From Streptomyces sp. MUM 178J (lineage in GTDB: Bacteria; Actinomycetota; Actinomycetes; Streptomycetales; Streptomycetaceae): a DNA stretch of 59,393 nucleotides. The position numbers and the translations under genes are program-made. The stretch covers positions 1 through 59,393 of the forward strand of contig NZ_JADWYQ010000041.1 of assembly GCF_022414575.1 (NCBI RefSeq), read 5' to 3'. The stretch's first letter is position 1. Every line of letters begins with the position of its first letter. Below the pieces are notes generated by a model. The model made no database searches, was not told the DNA's origin, and saw nothing but the letters and a program-made list of their open reading frames with translations. Positions 42,398 through 51,358 of the stretch are shown one piece after another.

Positions 42398-43533
42398 TCG
42401 GTGATCGTTCCTCTGAGGTAGCCGGCTGCGTGGCGGGCGCGCTCCAGCACTTCGGCCAGATCGTCGCCGTAGGTGTTGACATGGCCGACCTTGCGGCCGG
42501 GCTTCACGTCCTTGCCGTACATATGGATCTTGAGCTGTGGGTCGCGGGCCATGCAGTGCAGATACGCCTGGTACATGTCCGGGTAGTCGCCGCCCAGCAC
42601 GTTGCACATGACCGTCCATGTCGCGCGGGGGCGGGGATCGCCCAGCGGGAGGTCGAGGACGGCCCGTACATGGTTGGCGAACTGCGACGTCACCGCGCCG
42701 TCCTGGCTCCAGTGCCCCGAGTTGTGCGGGCGCATGGCCAGTTCGTTGACGAGGATGCGGCCGTCCGTCGTCTCGAACAGCTCGACCGCGAGATGTCCGA
42801 TGACGTCCAGGTCGGCGGCGATCCGCAGGGCCAGCTCCTGGGCCTGGCCCGACAGCTCCTCGGACAGGTCGGGCGCGGGGGCGATCACGGTGTCGCAGAC
42901 GCCGTCGACCTGCCGCGACTCGACGACGGGGTAGGCGACGGCCTGGCCGTGCGGGGAGCGCACGACATTGGCCGCGAGCTCGCGGGAGAAGTCGACCTTC
43001 TCCTCCGCCAGGACCGGCACGCCCGCGCGGAAGGGCTCTTCGGCCTCCTCCCGGCTGCGGGCGAACCACACGCCCTTGCCGTCGTAGCCGCCGCGCACCG
43101 TCTTGAGGATGACGGGGAAGCCGTCGACCTCCTGCGCGAACGCCGCCACGTCCGCGGCGTCCGTCACGATGCGGTGGCGTGGGCAGGGCACGCCGATCTC
43201 CACGAGCCGGGCGCGCATCACGCCCTTGTCCTGGGCGTGCACCAAGGCGTCGGGCCCCGGCCGGATGGGGATGCCATCCGCTTCCAGGGCCCGTAGGTGC
43301 TCGAACGGCACATGCTCATGATCGAAAGTGATCACATCGCAGCCGCGCGCAAAGTCACGCAGCGTGTCCAGGTCGCGATAGTCGCCGATGACGACATCGC
43401 TGACCACCTGGGCCGCCGAATCCTGCGGGGTGTCGCTGAGGAGCTTGAATCTGATGCCGAGGGGGATGCCCGCCTCGTGGGTCATACGGGCGAGCTGGCC
43501 GCCGCCGACCATGCCGACTACCGGGAACGTCAC
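42394..43533 (-). CDS. purK: N5-carboxyaminoimidazole ribonucleotide synthase
   Basis: A 379-residue ATP-grasp enzyme that carboxylates AIR to N5-CAIR using ATP and bicarbonate. [20 protein letters not shown] opens the chain, followed by [33 protein letters not shown] and [15 protein letters not shown], the product-binding motif. The GTG at 43533 is chosen because it gives the usual N-terminus; the AAGAGG before it directly abuts, so the start may be read from a short leader. It is the first gene of the purK-purE pair. Confidence 0.96.
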   Translation of the reverse strand: MTFPVVGMVGGGQLARMTHEAGIPLGIRFKLLSDTPQDSAAQVVSDVVIGDYRDLDTLRDFARGCDVITFDHEHVPFEHLRALEADGIPIRPGPDALVHAQDKGVMRARLVEIGVPCPRHRIVTDAADVAAFAQEVDGFPVILKTVRGGYDGKGVWFARSREEAEEPFRAGVPVLAEEKVDFSRELAANVVRSPHGQAVAYPVVESRQVDGVCDTVIAPAPDLSEELSGQAQELALRIAADLDVIGHLAVELFETTDGRILVNELAMRPHNSGHWSQDGAVTSQFANHVRAVLDLPLGDPRPRATWTVMCNVLGGDYPDMYQAYLHCMARDPQLKIHMYGKDVKPGRKVGHVNTYGDDLAEVLERARHAAGYLRGTITE

Positions 43534-43686
43534 CCTCTTAGGGTATCCGCCGCCCCGACCGGCCCGGTCCGGCCGTCTGCCGAAGCGGCGCGCGACGCGG
43601 CCAGAGCGTTCCACAGGCGTCCCGGGGAGGGGCTGGTTAGCATGGCTGGGTTGACGCTGCCGATCAGATGGGGCTGAGTTCTCACG

Positions 43687-44283
43687 ATGAGTGAACGAGG
43701 CGGAGCGCTGCGCGGGCAGCTGGACCGGCTGCTGCGCGAGGTCGCCAAGTTCGGGGCGGTGGGAGGCGCGGGCCTCCTCGTCAATCTGGCGGTCTTCAAC
43801 CTGGTGCGGCACACCACCGAGATCCCGGTGGTGCGGGCGTCCATTCTCGCCACGGTCGTGGCGATCGGCTTCAACTACCTGGGCTTCCGGTACTTCGCGT
43901 ACCGGGATCGCGACAAGACCCGGCGCACCCGGGAGCTCACGCTGTTTCTGCTGTTCAGCGTGGTCGGCCTGGTGATCGAGAACGGTGTGCTGTACACGGC
44001 GACGTACGGCTTCGGCTGGGACGGCAGACTGCAGTCCAACATCTTCAAGTTCCTGGGGATCGGCGTAGCGACCCTGTTCCGCTTCTGGTCGTACCGGACG
44101 TGGGTCTTCCGGGCACTGCCCGTCCCCGTACGGGAGCCGGAATCCGCGGCCGCGCCGGAATCCGCACGCGCGCCGGAGCCCGTACGGGAGCCGGAGCAGC
44201 CGGTCGACGCCGCCGAGTCATTCCTGAGGCCGCGCAGGCCGTCAGCGCAGCACGTCCGGCCCGAGCCCGACAAGGTCGGCTGA
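43687..44283 (+). CDS. GtrA family membrane protein
   Basis: A 198-residue protein with four membrane helices (FGAVGGAGLLVNLAVFNLV, VRASILATVVAIGFNYLGF, LTLFLLFSVVGLVIENGVL, FLGIGVATLFRFWSYRTWVF), the GtrA fold. Members take part in exporting or flipping glycosyl lipid carriers for envelope glycans. The C-terminal 60 residues are a Pro/Glu-rich cytoplasmic tail with REPE repeats. It is divergent from purK, 153 bp away, and convergent with the histidine kinase. Confidence 0.92.
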   Translation: MSERGGALRGQLDRLLREVAKFGAVGGAGLLVNLAVFNLVRHTTEIPVVRASILATVVAIGFNYLGFRYFAYRDRDKTRRTRELTLFLLFSVVGLVIENGVLYTATYGFGWDGRLQSNIFKFLGIGVATLFRFWSYRTWVFRALPVPVREPESAAAPESARAPEPVREPEQPVDAAESFLRPRRPSAQHVRPEPDKVG

Positions 44284-44322
44284 GGCTTCGACGCAGGCTT
44301 CCCGCAAGCCCGGCGAGCGGTG

Positions 44323-45657
44323 CTACCGCACGGTGGGCTGGCGGTCCTCCCTGCGGCTGCGCGCCACCCTGCTCAGGAACAGCGCGAAGACCGGCGGCTG
44401 CTGCTGGAGCAGCTCCAGCCGCCCGCCGTCCGCCTCCGCGAGGTCCCGGGCCACGGCGAGGCCGATGCCGGTGGAGTTGCGGCCGCTGATCGCCCGCTCG
44501 AAGATCCGCGCGCCGAGCTCCGCGGGGACCCCGGCCCCTTCGTCGGTGACCTCGATGACGGCCTGGTTGCCGGTGACCCGGGTACGTACGGCGACCGTGC
44601 CGCCGCCGTGCATCAGCGAGTTCTCGATCAGCGCGGCCAGCACCTGGGCGACCGCACCCGGTGTGCCGACGGCCTGCAGCCCCTGTTTGCCGGAGCAGAC
44701 GATCGCCCGACCGGCGCTGCGGCAGACCGGCCGCCACTCCTCCAGCTGCTGTTTGACCACCTCGTCGAGGTCGAAGACGACCGCGGACCCGGTGCGCGGG
44801 TCGCGTGAGTTCGTCAGCAGCCTCTCCACCACGTCGGTGAGCCGCTCGACCTGGGACAGCGCGACGCTCGCCTCCTCCTTCACGGTGCCCAGGTCGTCGG
44901 TGACGGTGATCTCCTCCAGCCGCATGGACAGCGCGGTCAGTGGCGTGCGGAGCTGGTGCGAGGCGTCCGCGGCGAGCCGCCGCTCGGCGGTCAGCATCCT
45001 GGCGATCCGTTCGGCGCTGGCGTCGAGGACATCGGCGACCCGGTCCAGCTCGGGCACCCCGTACCGCCGGTGGCGGGGGCGCGGGTCGCCCGAGCCGAGG
45101 CGTTCGGCGGTCTCGGCGAGATCGGTGAGCGGCGCGGCGAGCCGGTTGCCCTGGCGTACGGCGAGGAGTACGGCGGCGATGACCGCGAGCAGCGCCACCG
45201 CGCCGATGATCAGCAGGGAGCGGCCCACCTCGCGGGTGACGGAGGAGCGGGGCTCCTCGACGGTGACCTTCTCTCCGTTGTCGCCGTCCGCGACGCCCCG
45301 GATGACGCCGCCGTCCGGGCGCTCCCCGATCTCGATGGCGTCCCGGCCCGGGATCTCGATGAGCGCATAACGCTTGGCCCCGCCCTGGTCGGCGAGGATG
45401 CCGGGGGTGACGGGCTCGCCGCCGATGAGCCGGCTGTCGACGATGCTGAGGAGCCGGATGGCCTCGGAGTCCACGCTCTCCTGGGCGCTGCTGCTGATGG
45501 TGCGGGTCTCGACGAGGACGAGGGAGACCCCGAAGACGGCGATGACGACGAGCACCACGGCGAGCGTGGAGTTGATCAGTCGGCGGCGCAAGGTGCCCTC
45601 CGGGCGGGTGGCGGGATGTGCGGTGCGCGCCCCATCAGGGGATGCGGCGGCACTCAT
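44323..45657 (-). CDS. Two-component sensor histidine kinase
   Basis: A 444-residue kinase. An N-terminal helix (LINSTLAVVLVVIAVFGVSLVLV), an extracellular sensor of about 120 residues, a second helix (LLIIGAVALLAVIAAVLLAV), a HAMP linker (GNRLAAPLTDLAETAERLG), the dimerisation domain with phospho-accepting His in AADASHQLRTPLTALSMRLE, and an ATPase with ALIENSLMHGGG (N box), EVTDEGAGVPAELGARIFER (G1) and GIGLAVARDLAEADGGRLEL (G2). The partner response regulator lies just upstream on the same strand, but 274 bp and an interspersed repeat separate them. The ATG at 45657 has a GGAGAGG site at a rather long distance. Confidence 0.94.
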   Translation of the reverse strand: MSAAASPDGARTAHPATRPEGTLRRRLINSTLAVVLVVIAVFGVSLVLVETRTISSSAQESVDSEAIRLLSIVDSRLIGGEPVTPGILADQGGAKRYALIEIPGRDAIEIGERPDGGVIRGVADGDNGEKVTVEEPRSSVTREVGRSLLIIGAVALLAVIAAVLLAVRQGNRLAAPLTDLAETAERLGSGDPRPRHRRYGVPELDRVADVLDASAERIARMLTAERRLAADASHQLRTPLTALSMRLEEITVTDDLGTVKEEASVALSQVERLTDVVERLLTNSRDPRTGSAVVFDLDEVVKQQLEEWRPVCRSAGRAIVCSGKQGLQAVGTPGAVAQVLAALIENSLMHGGGTVAVRTRVTGNQAVIEVTDEGAGVPAELGARIFERAISGRNSTGIGLAVARDLAEADGGRLELLQQQPPVFALFLSRVARSRREDRQPTVR

Positions 45658-45816
45658 CGAGCGTAGGCGGCCTCTCCCCGACTGCTCCCCACGTCCTGAT
45701 CGCGCAGCGGGGATCCCGCTTCCCGTATCCGGCGGCTTCGCCCCCGGACCTCCGGGGAGGGAGTCAGGGGGCTCCGCCCCGTGTACGGATTCGGCGGAGC
45801 CCGGTGCGGCCGACGG

Positions 45817-45936
45817 CGCCCCGAAGGGGCACGGAGCCGAATCGATACGCGGCTCCGTCGCGTGGGCGCGGCAGACCACGGCGGACGCGCACATGTTCGG
45901 ACGGCCGGTCGCGGCACTTCCCGCGGAGCGCTCAGC
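45817..45936. repeat. Interspersed repeat, copy B (provides the response-regulator stop)
   Basis: Similar over about 120 bp to 37140-37260. It ends in the same GGTCGCGGCACTTCCCGCGG block and contains the TGA stop of the response regulator at 45934-45932. In the leftward RNA, the bases after the stop form GCGCT...AGTGC, keeping the stem of copy A by a G-U pair. It sits inside the response-regulator/kinase pair and may reduce or end transcription between them. Confidence 0.85.
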
Positions 45937-46609
45937 TCTTCTCGAAGCGGAAGCCCACGCCGCGCACCGTGGCGATATAGCGGGGGTTCGCCGCGTCGTC
46001 GCCGAGCTTCTTGCGGAGCCAGGAGATATGCATGTCGAGGGTCTTGGTGGAGGACCACCAGGTGGTGTCCCAGACCTCGCGCATCAGCTGGTCGCGGGTG
46101 ACGACCCGCCCCGCGTCGCGGACGAGGACCCGCAGCAGGTCGAACTCCTTGGCGGTGAGCTGGAGCTCCTCGTCGCCCATCCATGCGCGGTGCGACTCCA
46201 CGTCGATGCGCACCCCGTGGGTGGCCTGGGGGGCGGCCGGCTCCGTGGAGCCACGGCGCAGCAGGGCCCGCACCCGGGCGAGCAGTTCGGCCAGGCGGAA
46301 CGGCTTGGTCACATAGTCGTCCGCGCCTGCGTCCAGGCCGACGACCGTGTCGACCTCGTCAGCCCGCGCGGTCAGCACCAGGATGGGGACCGTGTGGCCT
46401 TCCGACCGGAGCCGCCGGGCGACCTCCAGGCCGTCCATGCCGGGCAGCCCGAGATCGAGCACCACGAGGTCGACGCCGCCGGCCAGTCCCGCGCTCAGCG
46501 CGCCCGGTCCGTCCTCCCGCACTTCGACTTCGTACCCCTCGCGCCGCAGGGCGCGAGCCAGCGGTTCCGAGATGGAAGCGTCGTCCTCGGCGAGCAGTAC
46601 ACGGGTCAT
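45932..46609 (-). CDS. OmpR-family response regulator
   Basis: A 225-residue regulator. The receiver domain has VLLAEDDASISEPLARALRR, the phospho-accepting Asp in VDLVVLDLGLPGMDG, VLTARADEVD and the Lys in DDYVTKPFRLAELLAR. The C-terminal winged helix contains LTAKEFDLLRVLVRDAG, and VWDTTWWSSTKTLDMHISWLRKKLGDD with the ending YIATVRGVGFRFEKS. Start ATG 46609 (MTRVLLAED) fits the family; an ATG at 46630 is also in frame. It controls unknown genes in response to the kinase downstream. The 3' end, including the stop, lies in an interspersed repeat. Confidence 0.94.
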   Translation of the reverse strand: MTRVLLAEDDASISEPLARALRREGYEVEVREDGPGALSAGLAGGVDLVVLDLGLPGMDGLEVARRLRSEGHTVPILVLTARADEVDTVVGLDAGADDYVTKPFRLAELLARVRALLRRGSTEPAAPQATHGVRIDVESHRAWMGDEELQLTAKEFDLLRVLVRDAGRVVTRDQLMREVWDTTWWSSTKTLDMHISWLRKKLGDDAANPRYIATVRGVGFRFEKS

Positions 46610-47079
46610 GTGGGTGATGGTAGTCCGCATGGCTCATCGGTCGGAGCATGATCGGCAGGACCTCTGACTTCATGGCGCGATCTCACTTATGACCTTCGAT
46701 TCACGGCAGAAAATTCCCGTTGACCTTGTGATCCACATCTCAAGTCCTTCCATATGCCGCTGTGTCATGTCGTAAGGTGGCGAGACGCCTGTAGCACCAC
46801 ACGGGACCTTTGGCATGCCGAGCGCGCGCCAAGGGTCTTCTTTCTGCGCGGGGTCGGCGAGCCGACCCCGGACCAGTGAACGACCTGTGTGCCGGGCCCG
46901 GGGCGTGACGATGCGTCCGGGGCGTGGATTCCGGTGCGGACCGGCCTCGCGTTCTCCGCCGTGCGCGGAGGCGAACCTCTCGGGCGTGGGGTGGGGCGGA
47001 CCCGCTGCCGGTGCCGGCCGCCCCCCACCGGGCGCGTGAGCTCACAAGGCAGCGCGTCCCGACAGAGCAAGGATCGACC
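46610..47079. promoter_or_regulatory. Divergent promoter region, response regulator / peptide transporter
   Basis: About 470 bp without a supportable gene. The part at 46670-46790 is AT-richer than its surroundings (TTCACGGCAGAAAATTCCCG followed by TTGACC), which suggests promoters for both divergent genes, but no -10 box is clear. The right part, 46800-47060, is GC-rich leader sequence of the transporter gene. Confidence 0.4.
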
Positions 47080-48585
47080 ATGGCGTCCAGCCTGACGAAG
47101 GATTCGGCCAGCACCCCTGGCGCCGAGAAAACCTTCTTCGGCCACCCCCGCGGTATGGCCACGCTTTTCATGACGGAGATGTGGGAGCGCTTCTCCTGGT
47201 ACGGAATGCGCGCCATCCTCACGCTCTATCTGGTGGCCGGAGTCCTCGACGGACCGCTGGAGGACCGCAAGCTGCTCGCCACAGCCGTCTACGGCGTCTA
47301 CAACGCCGTCGTCTATATGGCTGCCATGCCCGGGGGCTGGGTGGCGGACCGCCTCTGGGGCGCGCGCAAGGCCGTCCTCGTCGGCGGCATCGTCATCGCA
47401 TTGGGCCACTTCACACTCGCCGTCCCGAGTGACGCGGCCTTCTTCGTCGGCCTCGGCCTGATCGCAACGGGCACGGGTCTGCTCAAGCCCAACATCTCGG
47501 CGATGGTCGGCGGGCTCTACGAGGGCGAGTCCAGCGCCCGCCGGGACGCCGGTTTCTCCCTGTTCTACATGGCGATCAACATCGGCGGCGGGGTCGCCCC
47601 GCTGCTGGTCGGCTACCTCGGCGAGAACGTCAACTGGCATCTGGGCTTCGGCGTCGCCGGTGTCGGCATGACCCTTGCAGTCGTCCAGTACGTGCTGGGC
47701 GGCCGCCACCTCGGCGACATCGGCCGGGAGCCGACCAGGCCCGCGACTCCGGAGGAGAAGTCCGCGGTCCTGCGCAAGGTCGCGCTGTGGACCGGCGTGG
47801 CCGTCGCCGCGCTGGTCATCGACCTCGTGCTCGGCACCTACCACATCGAGCACATCGTAAGTGTGCTGGCAGTACTCGGCGTTGTCGTGCCGATCCTCTA
47901 CTTCGTCGCCATCTTCCGGGACCCGCAACTCTCCGCGGAGGAGCGTCCGAAGATCAAGGCGTTCGTCTGGTTCTTCGCCACCGCCGTGCTCTTCTGGCTG
48001 ATCTACGACCAGTCCGGCTCGCTTCTCACGCTCTTCGCCGACGAGAAGACGGACCGCATGATCGGCGGCTGGGAGTTCCCGGCCTCCTGGTACCAGTCGA
48101 TCAATCCGACGATGGTCATCATCCTGGCCCCGATCTTCGCCGCCCTGTGGGTCAAGCTGGCCACACGAAATCGCGAGCCCAGCACCCCGGTGAAGTTCGC
48201 CCTGGCGATGCTGCTGATCGGCGGCTCGTTCGGCATCATGGGCCTGGCCGGTGCGGCCGCCGCCAACAGCGACACCGGGAAGGTCACCGTCTTCTGGCTG
48301 CTGAGCGTCTACCTTGTCCAGACCATCGGTGAGATGTGCCTCTCCCCCGTCGGCCTGTCACTGTCGACCAAGCTCGCGCCCAAGATCTTCGTGGGCCAGA
48401 TCATGGGTCTCTGGTTCCTCGCCACTGCGACAGGCAATGCCCTGAACGGCTGGGTCACCCGGCTCAATGCCCCGATGGGCGACGCCGCCTACTACACGAT
48501 GTGGGCCATCATCGCCGCGGCTGCGGGCGTCTCCTTCATGGTCGCCGGAAAGAAGCTCCGGGCTCTTATGGGCAACGTCAAGTAA
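47080..48585 (+). CDS. POT/PTR family proton-coupled oligopeptide transporter
   Basis: A 501-residue permease with about 12-14 membrane helices that imports di- and tripeptides with protons. Family signatures: MTEMWERFSWYGMRAILTLY (helix 1 ExxER-type motif), AAMPGGWVADRLWGARKAVL, and GTGLLKPNISAMVGGLYEGE, with FSLFYMAINIGGGVAPLL. The C-terminal half has FFATAVLFWLIYDQSGSLLT and LVQTIGEMCLSPVGLSLSTK. The ATG at 47080 is preceded by AAGGA seven bases away. A strong hairpin (48619-48656) ends the gene. Confidence 0.95.
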   Translation: MASSLTKDSASTPGAEKTFFGHPRGMATLFMTEMWERFSWYGMRAILTLYLVAGVLDGPLEDRKLLATAVYGVYNAVVYMAAMPGGWVADRLWGARKAVLVGGIVIALGHFTLAVPSDAAFFVGLGLIATGTGLLKPNISAMVGGLYEGESSARRDAGFSLFYMAINIGGGVAPLLVGYLGENVNWHLGFGVAGVGMTLAVVQYVLGGRHLGDIGREPTRPATPEEKSAVLRKVALWTGVAVAALVIDLVLGTYHIEHIVSVLAVLGVVVPILYFVAIFRDPQLSAEERPKIKAFVWFFATAVLFWLIYDQSGSLLTLFADEKTDRMIGGWEFPASWYQSINPTMVIILAPIFAALWVKLATRNREPSTPVKFALAMLLIGGSFGIMGLAGAAAANSDTGKVTVFWLLSVYLVQTIGEMCLSPVGLSLSTKLAPKIFVGQIMGLWFLATATGNALNGWVTRLNAPMGDAAYYTMWAIIAAAAGVSFMVAGKKLRALMGNVK

Positions 48586-48618
48586 GTCCCGCTTCGGGCC
48601 GGGCACACGGGAACGGCG

Positions 48619-48656
48619 AGCGGACCGGCACGGAGGGATCTCCGCGCCGGTCCGCT
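48619..48656. terminator. Bidirectional two-part terminator hairpin
   Basis: AGCGGACCGGC (48619-48629) pairs exactly with GCCGGTCCGCT (48646-48656), and inside it CGGAG pairs with CTCCG around GGAT. It separates the convergent peptide transporter and surface-protein genes. Confidence 0.85.
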
Positions 48657-48674
48657 GCGCTGTGGACGGGTCGA

Positions 48675-50345
48675 TCAGCTCTGCTCACCGCGCAGCCGAC
48701 GCCACGGCGTGAAGGTGAGAACCGCGCCGCCGAGCAGCACCACCGTGCCCGCTGCCAGGGCGAGGGCGCGCAGGGCGCCGGCGTTCTCCGCGCCGGTCTC
48801 GGCGAGGCCGCCGCCGGACGAGGACGTGCCGCCCGTGGCGGTCGCGCCGCCGGTGGCCGCGCCGCCGGTGGCCGCGCCGCCGGAGGCCGCGCCGCCGGAG
48901 GAGCCCCCGGTGGTCGTGCCACCCGACGCGCCACCCGGCTGGGCCTCGGTGGTGAGCTTCAGGGAGACGCCCGCCGATCCCTTGACGGTGCAGGGGATGG
49001 CAAGCGTCTGGCCGCCCAGGTTGACGTCGATCGTGAGGGTGCCGGGGCTGAGCGTGGCCGTGCCGGTGGCGCCCGGCTTGTAGACGCCTTTCAGATCGCC
49101 GATGGAGACGGGCTTGTCCTTGTCGATCGGGTCCTTGTTGGGCTGACCGGTCACCGTGACCGTTCCCTCGTCCGCGCCGCCCAGGACGACGGCCATCGAG
49201 CCCTTGAGCGCGCCTGCGGGCAGCGCGGCGGGGCTGTCCATCACCTTCTCGCCCGTCTTGACGGTGAGGTCGTAGCCGCCGCCGTTCTTCTCGGCGTTGA
49301 CGGTGATGGGCGTCCTGATGCCCTGCGGGCCGGGTGGCTTGCAGTCGTAGACGACGTTCACCTGAGTGCCGGGGAAGTCCGTCTGCCCGCCGTTGCCGCC
49401 GCCGCTCGCGGCGCCGCCGGACGCGGACGTACCGCCGGAGGACGTGCTCCCACCGGACGCGGAACCGCCGGAGGACGTGCTCCCGCCGGACGCAGTCGTA
49501 CCGCCGGAGGACGTGCCCCCACCGGACGCAGTCGTACCGCCGGAGGACGTGCCCCCACCAGACGCAGTCGTACCGCCGGAGGACGTGCCCCCACCAGACG
49601 CAGTCGTACCGCCGGAGGACGTGCCCCCACCGGACGCGGAACCGCCGGACGCCGATGTGCCGCCCGACGCCGTGCCGCCCGATGCGCCGCCGCCCTCCGT
49701 CACCTTGATGGCGGCGGCGGCCCGGACCTCCTCCTGCGGTGTGCACTTGGTGTCCGTCGAGATCGGCTTGGAGACGTTGATGGTGTATGCGCCCGGGGTC
49801 AGCGTGACCTCGCCCGCCTTCTCCAGCTTGAGCGTGCCCTTCATGTCCGACAGCACCATCGGGCTGTTCTTGGGGATCGGCGGGTTCTGCCGCGGGCCCT
49901 CGACCGCCAGCTCCCCGGAGGCCGCTCCGCCCAGGGTGATCACGCCGGTCGGCTTGACGGTGTCCTTCCCCAGGTCCAGCACATCGGGGTTCCTGGACGC
50001 GGCCTCGACGGTCTTCCACACGATCTCGACCTCGTCGCCGACCTCCGCCTCGGCGGGTGCGGTGATCTCCACCGTGGTGTCGCCCTGCACGGGCGGCAGC
50101 CCGGAGATCGGCGGCGGCACGCACTTCGTCTTGTACGAGACCTCGGCCTTGTACGAGATCTCGGCGGCCTCGGCTGGACTCGCGGCCAGCAGAATCCCCG
50201 CACCGCCGAGCATCAGAACGACGCCCGCCGCGCTGATCCTCCGTTGTGTCCTCACAGCGCTGTTGTGTCCGCTTCTCCGCCCGCTCGGCGAAGCCGCATG
50301 CATCGCAGCCGCCGGCGGTCCGTCGACCTCGCGTGCGTCGCTCAC
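48675..50345 (-). CDS. LAETG sortase-anchored surface protein with two Cys-pair domains
   Basis: A 556-residue exported protein, last gene of the four-gene surface operon. A signal peptide (ISAAGVVLMLGGAGILLAAS) is followed by two homologous beta-rich domains of about 140 residues, each with a Cys near the start (KTKCVPPP; YDCKPPGPQ) and one near the end (TKCTPQEE; AIPCTVKG). They are joined by a Gly/Ser/Thr linker of about 110 residues made of GGTTASGGGTSS units. The C-terminus has a sortase signal: LAETG, a hydrophobic helix, and WRRLRGEQS. LAxTG is the class E sortase motif in Streptomyces. The GTG start overlaps the upstream stop (GTGA). The domain recalls DUF6801-type modules; function unknown. 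Confidence 0.88.
   Translation of the reverse strand: MSDAREVDGPPAAAMHAASPSGRRSGHNSAVRTQRRISAAGVVLMLGGAGILLAASPAEAAEISYKAEVSYKTKCVPPPISGLPPVQGDTTVEITAPAEAEVGDEVEIVWKTVEAASRNPDVLDLGKDTVKPTGVITLGGAASGELAVEGPRQNPPIPKNSPMVLSDMKGTLKLEKAGEVTLTPGAYTINVSKPISTDTKCTPQEEVRAAAAIKVTEGGGASGGTASGGTSASGGSASGGGTSSGGTTASGGGTSSGGTTASGGGTSSGGTTASGGGTSSGGTTASGGSTSSGGSASGGSTSSGGTSASGGAASGGGNGGQTDFPGTQVNVVYDCKPPGPQGIRTPITVNAEKNGGGYDLTVKTGEKVMDSPAALPAGALKGSMAVVLGGADEGTVTVTGQPNKDPIDKDKPVSIGDLKGVYKPGATGTATLSPGTLTIDVNLGGQTLAIPCTVKGSAGVSLKLTTEAQPGGASGGTTTGGSSGGAASGGAATGGAATGGATATGGTSSSGGGLAETGAENAGALRALALAAGTVVLLGGAVLTFTPWRRLRGEQS
49465..49644 (-). repeat. 36-bp coding repeats in the LAETG protein linker
   Basis: Five near-exact 36-bp copies start at 49465, 49501, 49537, 49573 and 49609, preceded by a 33-bp variant from 49432. 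Each encodes 12 residues of the Gly/Ser/Thr linker (GGTTASGGGTSS pattern). Copy-number change would alter linker length in frame, setting how far the second domain stands from the wall. Confidence 0.9.
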
Positions 50346-51358
50346 GGGTCTCCCTTCTTCGTGGGGGCGTTCTCAGACGGTGCGGAGTCCGATGTGAACC
50401 ACGGCAGTTCGGCCGTGGAGGAGGGCGAGGTGGGCGGGGCGGCGGGCGGCGTCGATTCCCGCCGTGGCCGCACCCGGTCGACGATCGCCATGCCGATGCG
50501 GAACACCGCGGCGGGGACCACGACGGCCAGCAGGATCCAGAAGGCAGTCACGCCCCATGGCCGGTCCACGCCCCACGGTTGGCGGGCCAGCACCTCGGAG
50601 CCGTACCGCACGGAGATCTCATAATCGCCGTGGGCCCCGGCCGAGAGCCGGACGGGCAGGCTGACCCGCGCCTTCCCGCCCGGCTTGACCTCGCCTCGCC
50701 ACTGCTGTTCCTCCCACTGCGGGGCGAAGACGCCATGCGCGGTCCCGACCCGGAAGACCGGGTCCTTCACGGGGGCGGCGCCGAGATTGCCGACGGTGAA
50801 CTCCAGCGTCCGCGAGGGCGGGGCGCCGAAGAAGACGAGGATCCCGGAGTCGCCTTCGAGGCGGGGCCCGGCGAGCACGGAGAGCTTCGCGGAGCCGGAC
50901 GTCTGCGGCAGAGGGGCCGTGGGATGGCCCGCCACGGTGAACGGGGCGTCCACGGCGGCCGGTTCACCGGTCACGGTCGCCACATGCACCACGCACGGGC
51001 ATGGCTTGGGCGGTGCGACGACCGGCAGCTTCCGGCGGAAGGCCCCGTCGGAGCCGGTGGTGACGGCCCTGCCGTCCGCGTTGGCGCAGGAGTTGGTGCC
51101 GTCGACCATGTTCTGTCCGCAGATCAGCAGCATCAGCAGGGTCTTCGCCCGCCAGCCCGTGCCGCTGACGGTGATCTCCCCGCCCTTGGCGGCTTCGGAG
51201 GCGGAGAGTGTGACGTCGGGCTTCTCCGCCGCGGCCGCCGGATGACCGAAGGGAGGGAGCAGGAGCAGGAGCAGGAGCGGCTGCACGAGCAGGACTGACA
51301 GGAGCAGCGGGGACCAGGGCCCGCGGAGCGTCCGCACCCGGACGGCGTCACCGGGCAT
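50342..51358 (-). CDS. Ig-like membrane-anchored surface protein
   Basis: A 338-residue protein, third gene of the surface operon. A signal peptide (PLLLSVLLVQPLLLLLLLPP) leads to an Ig-like domain with a neocarzinostatin-type look (VTLSASEAAKGGEITVSGTG), Cys-containing loops (LICGQNMVDGTNSCAN; KPCPCVVHVA), a second beta domain (RTLEFTVGNLGAAPVKDPVF), then one membrane helix (VTAFWILLAVVVPAAVFRIG) and a charged cytoplasmic tail of about 50 residues. The start at 51358 has GGGAG seven bases upstream and overlaps the preceding gene by 11 bases; the stop overlaps the next gene's GTG. Function unknown; a surface complex part is likely from context. Confidence 0.86.
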   Translation of the reverse strand: MPGDAVRVRTLRGPWSPLLLSVLLVQPLLLLLLLPPFGHPAAAAEKPDVTLSASEAAKGGEITVSGTGWRAKTLLMLLICGQNMVDGTNSCANADGRAVTTGSDGAFRRKLPVVAPPKPCPCVVHVATVTGEPAAVDAPFTVAGHPTAPLPQTSGSAKLSVLAGPRLEGDSGILVFFGAPPSRTLEFTVGNLGAAPVKDPVFRVGTAHGVFAPQWEEQQWRGEVKPGGKARVSLPVRLSAGAHGDYEISVRYGSEVLARQPWGVDRPWGVTAFWILLAVVVPAAVFRIGMAIVDRVRPRRESTPPAAPPTSPSSTAELPWFTSDSAPSENAPTKKGDP

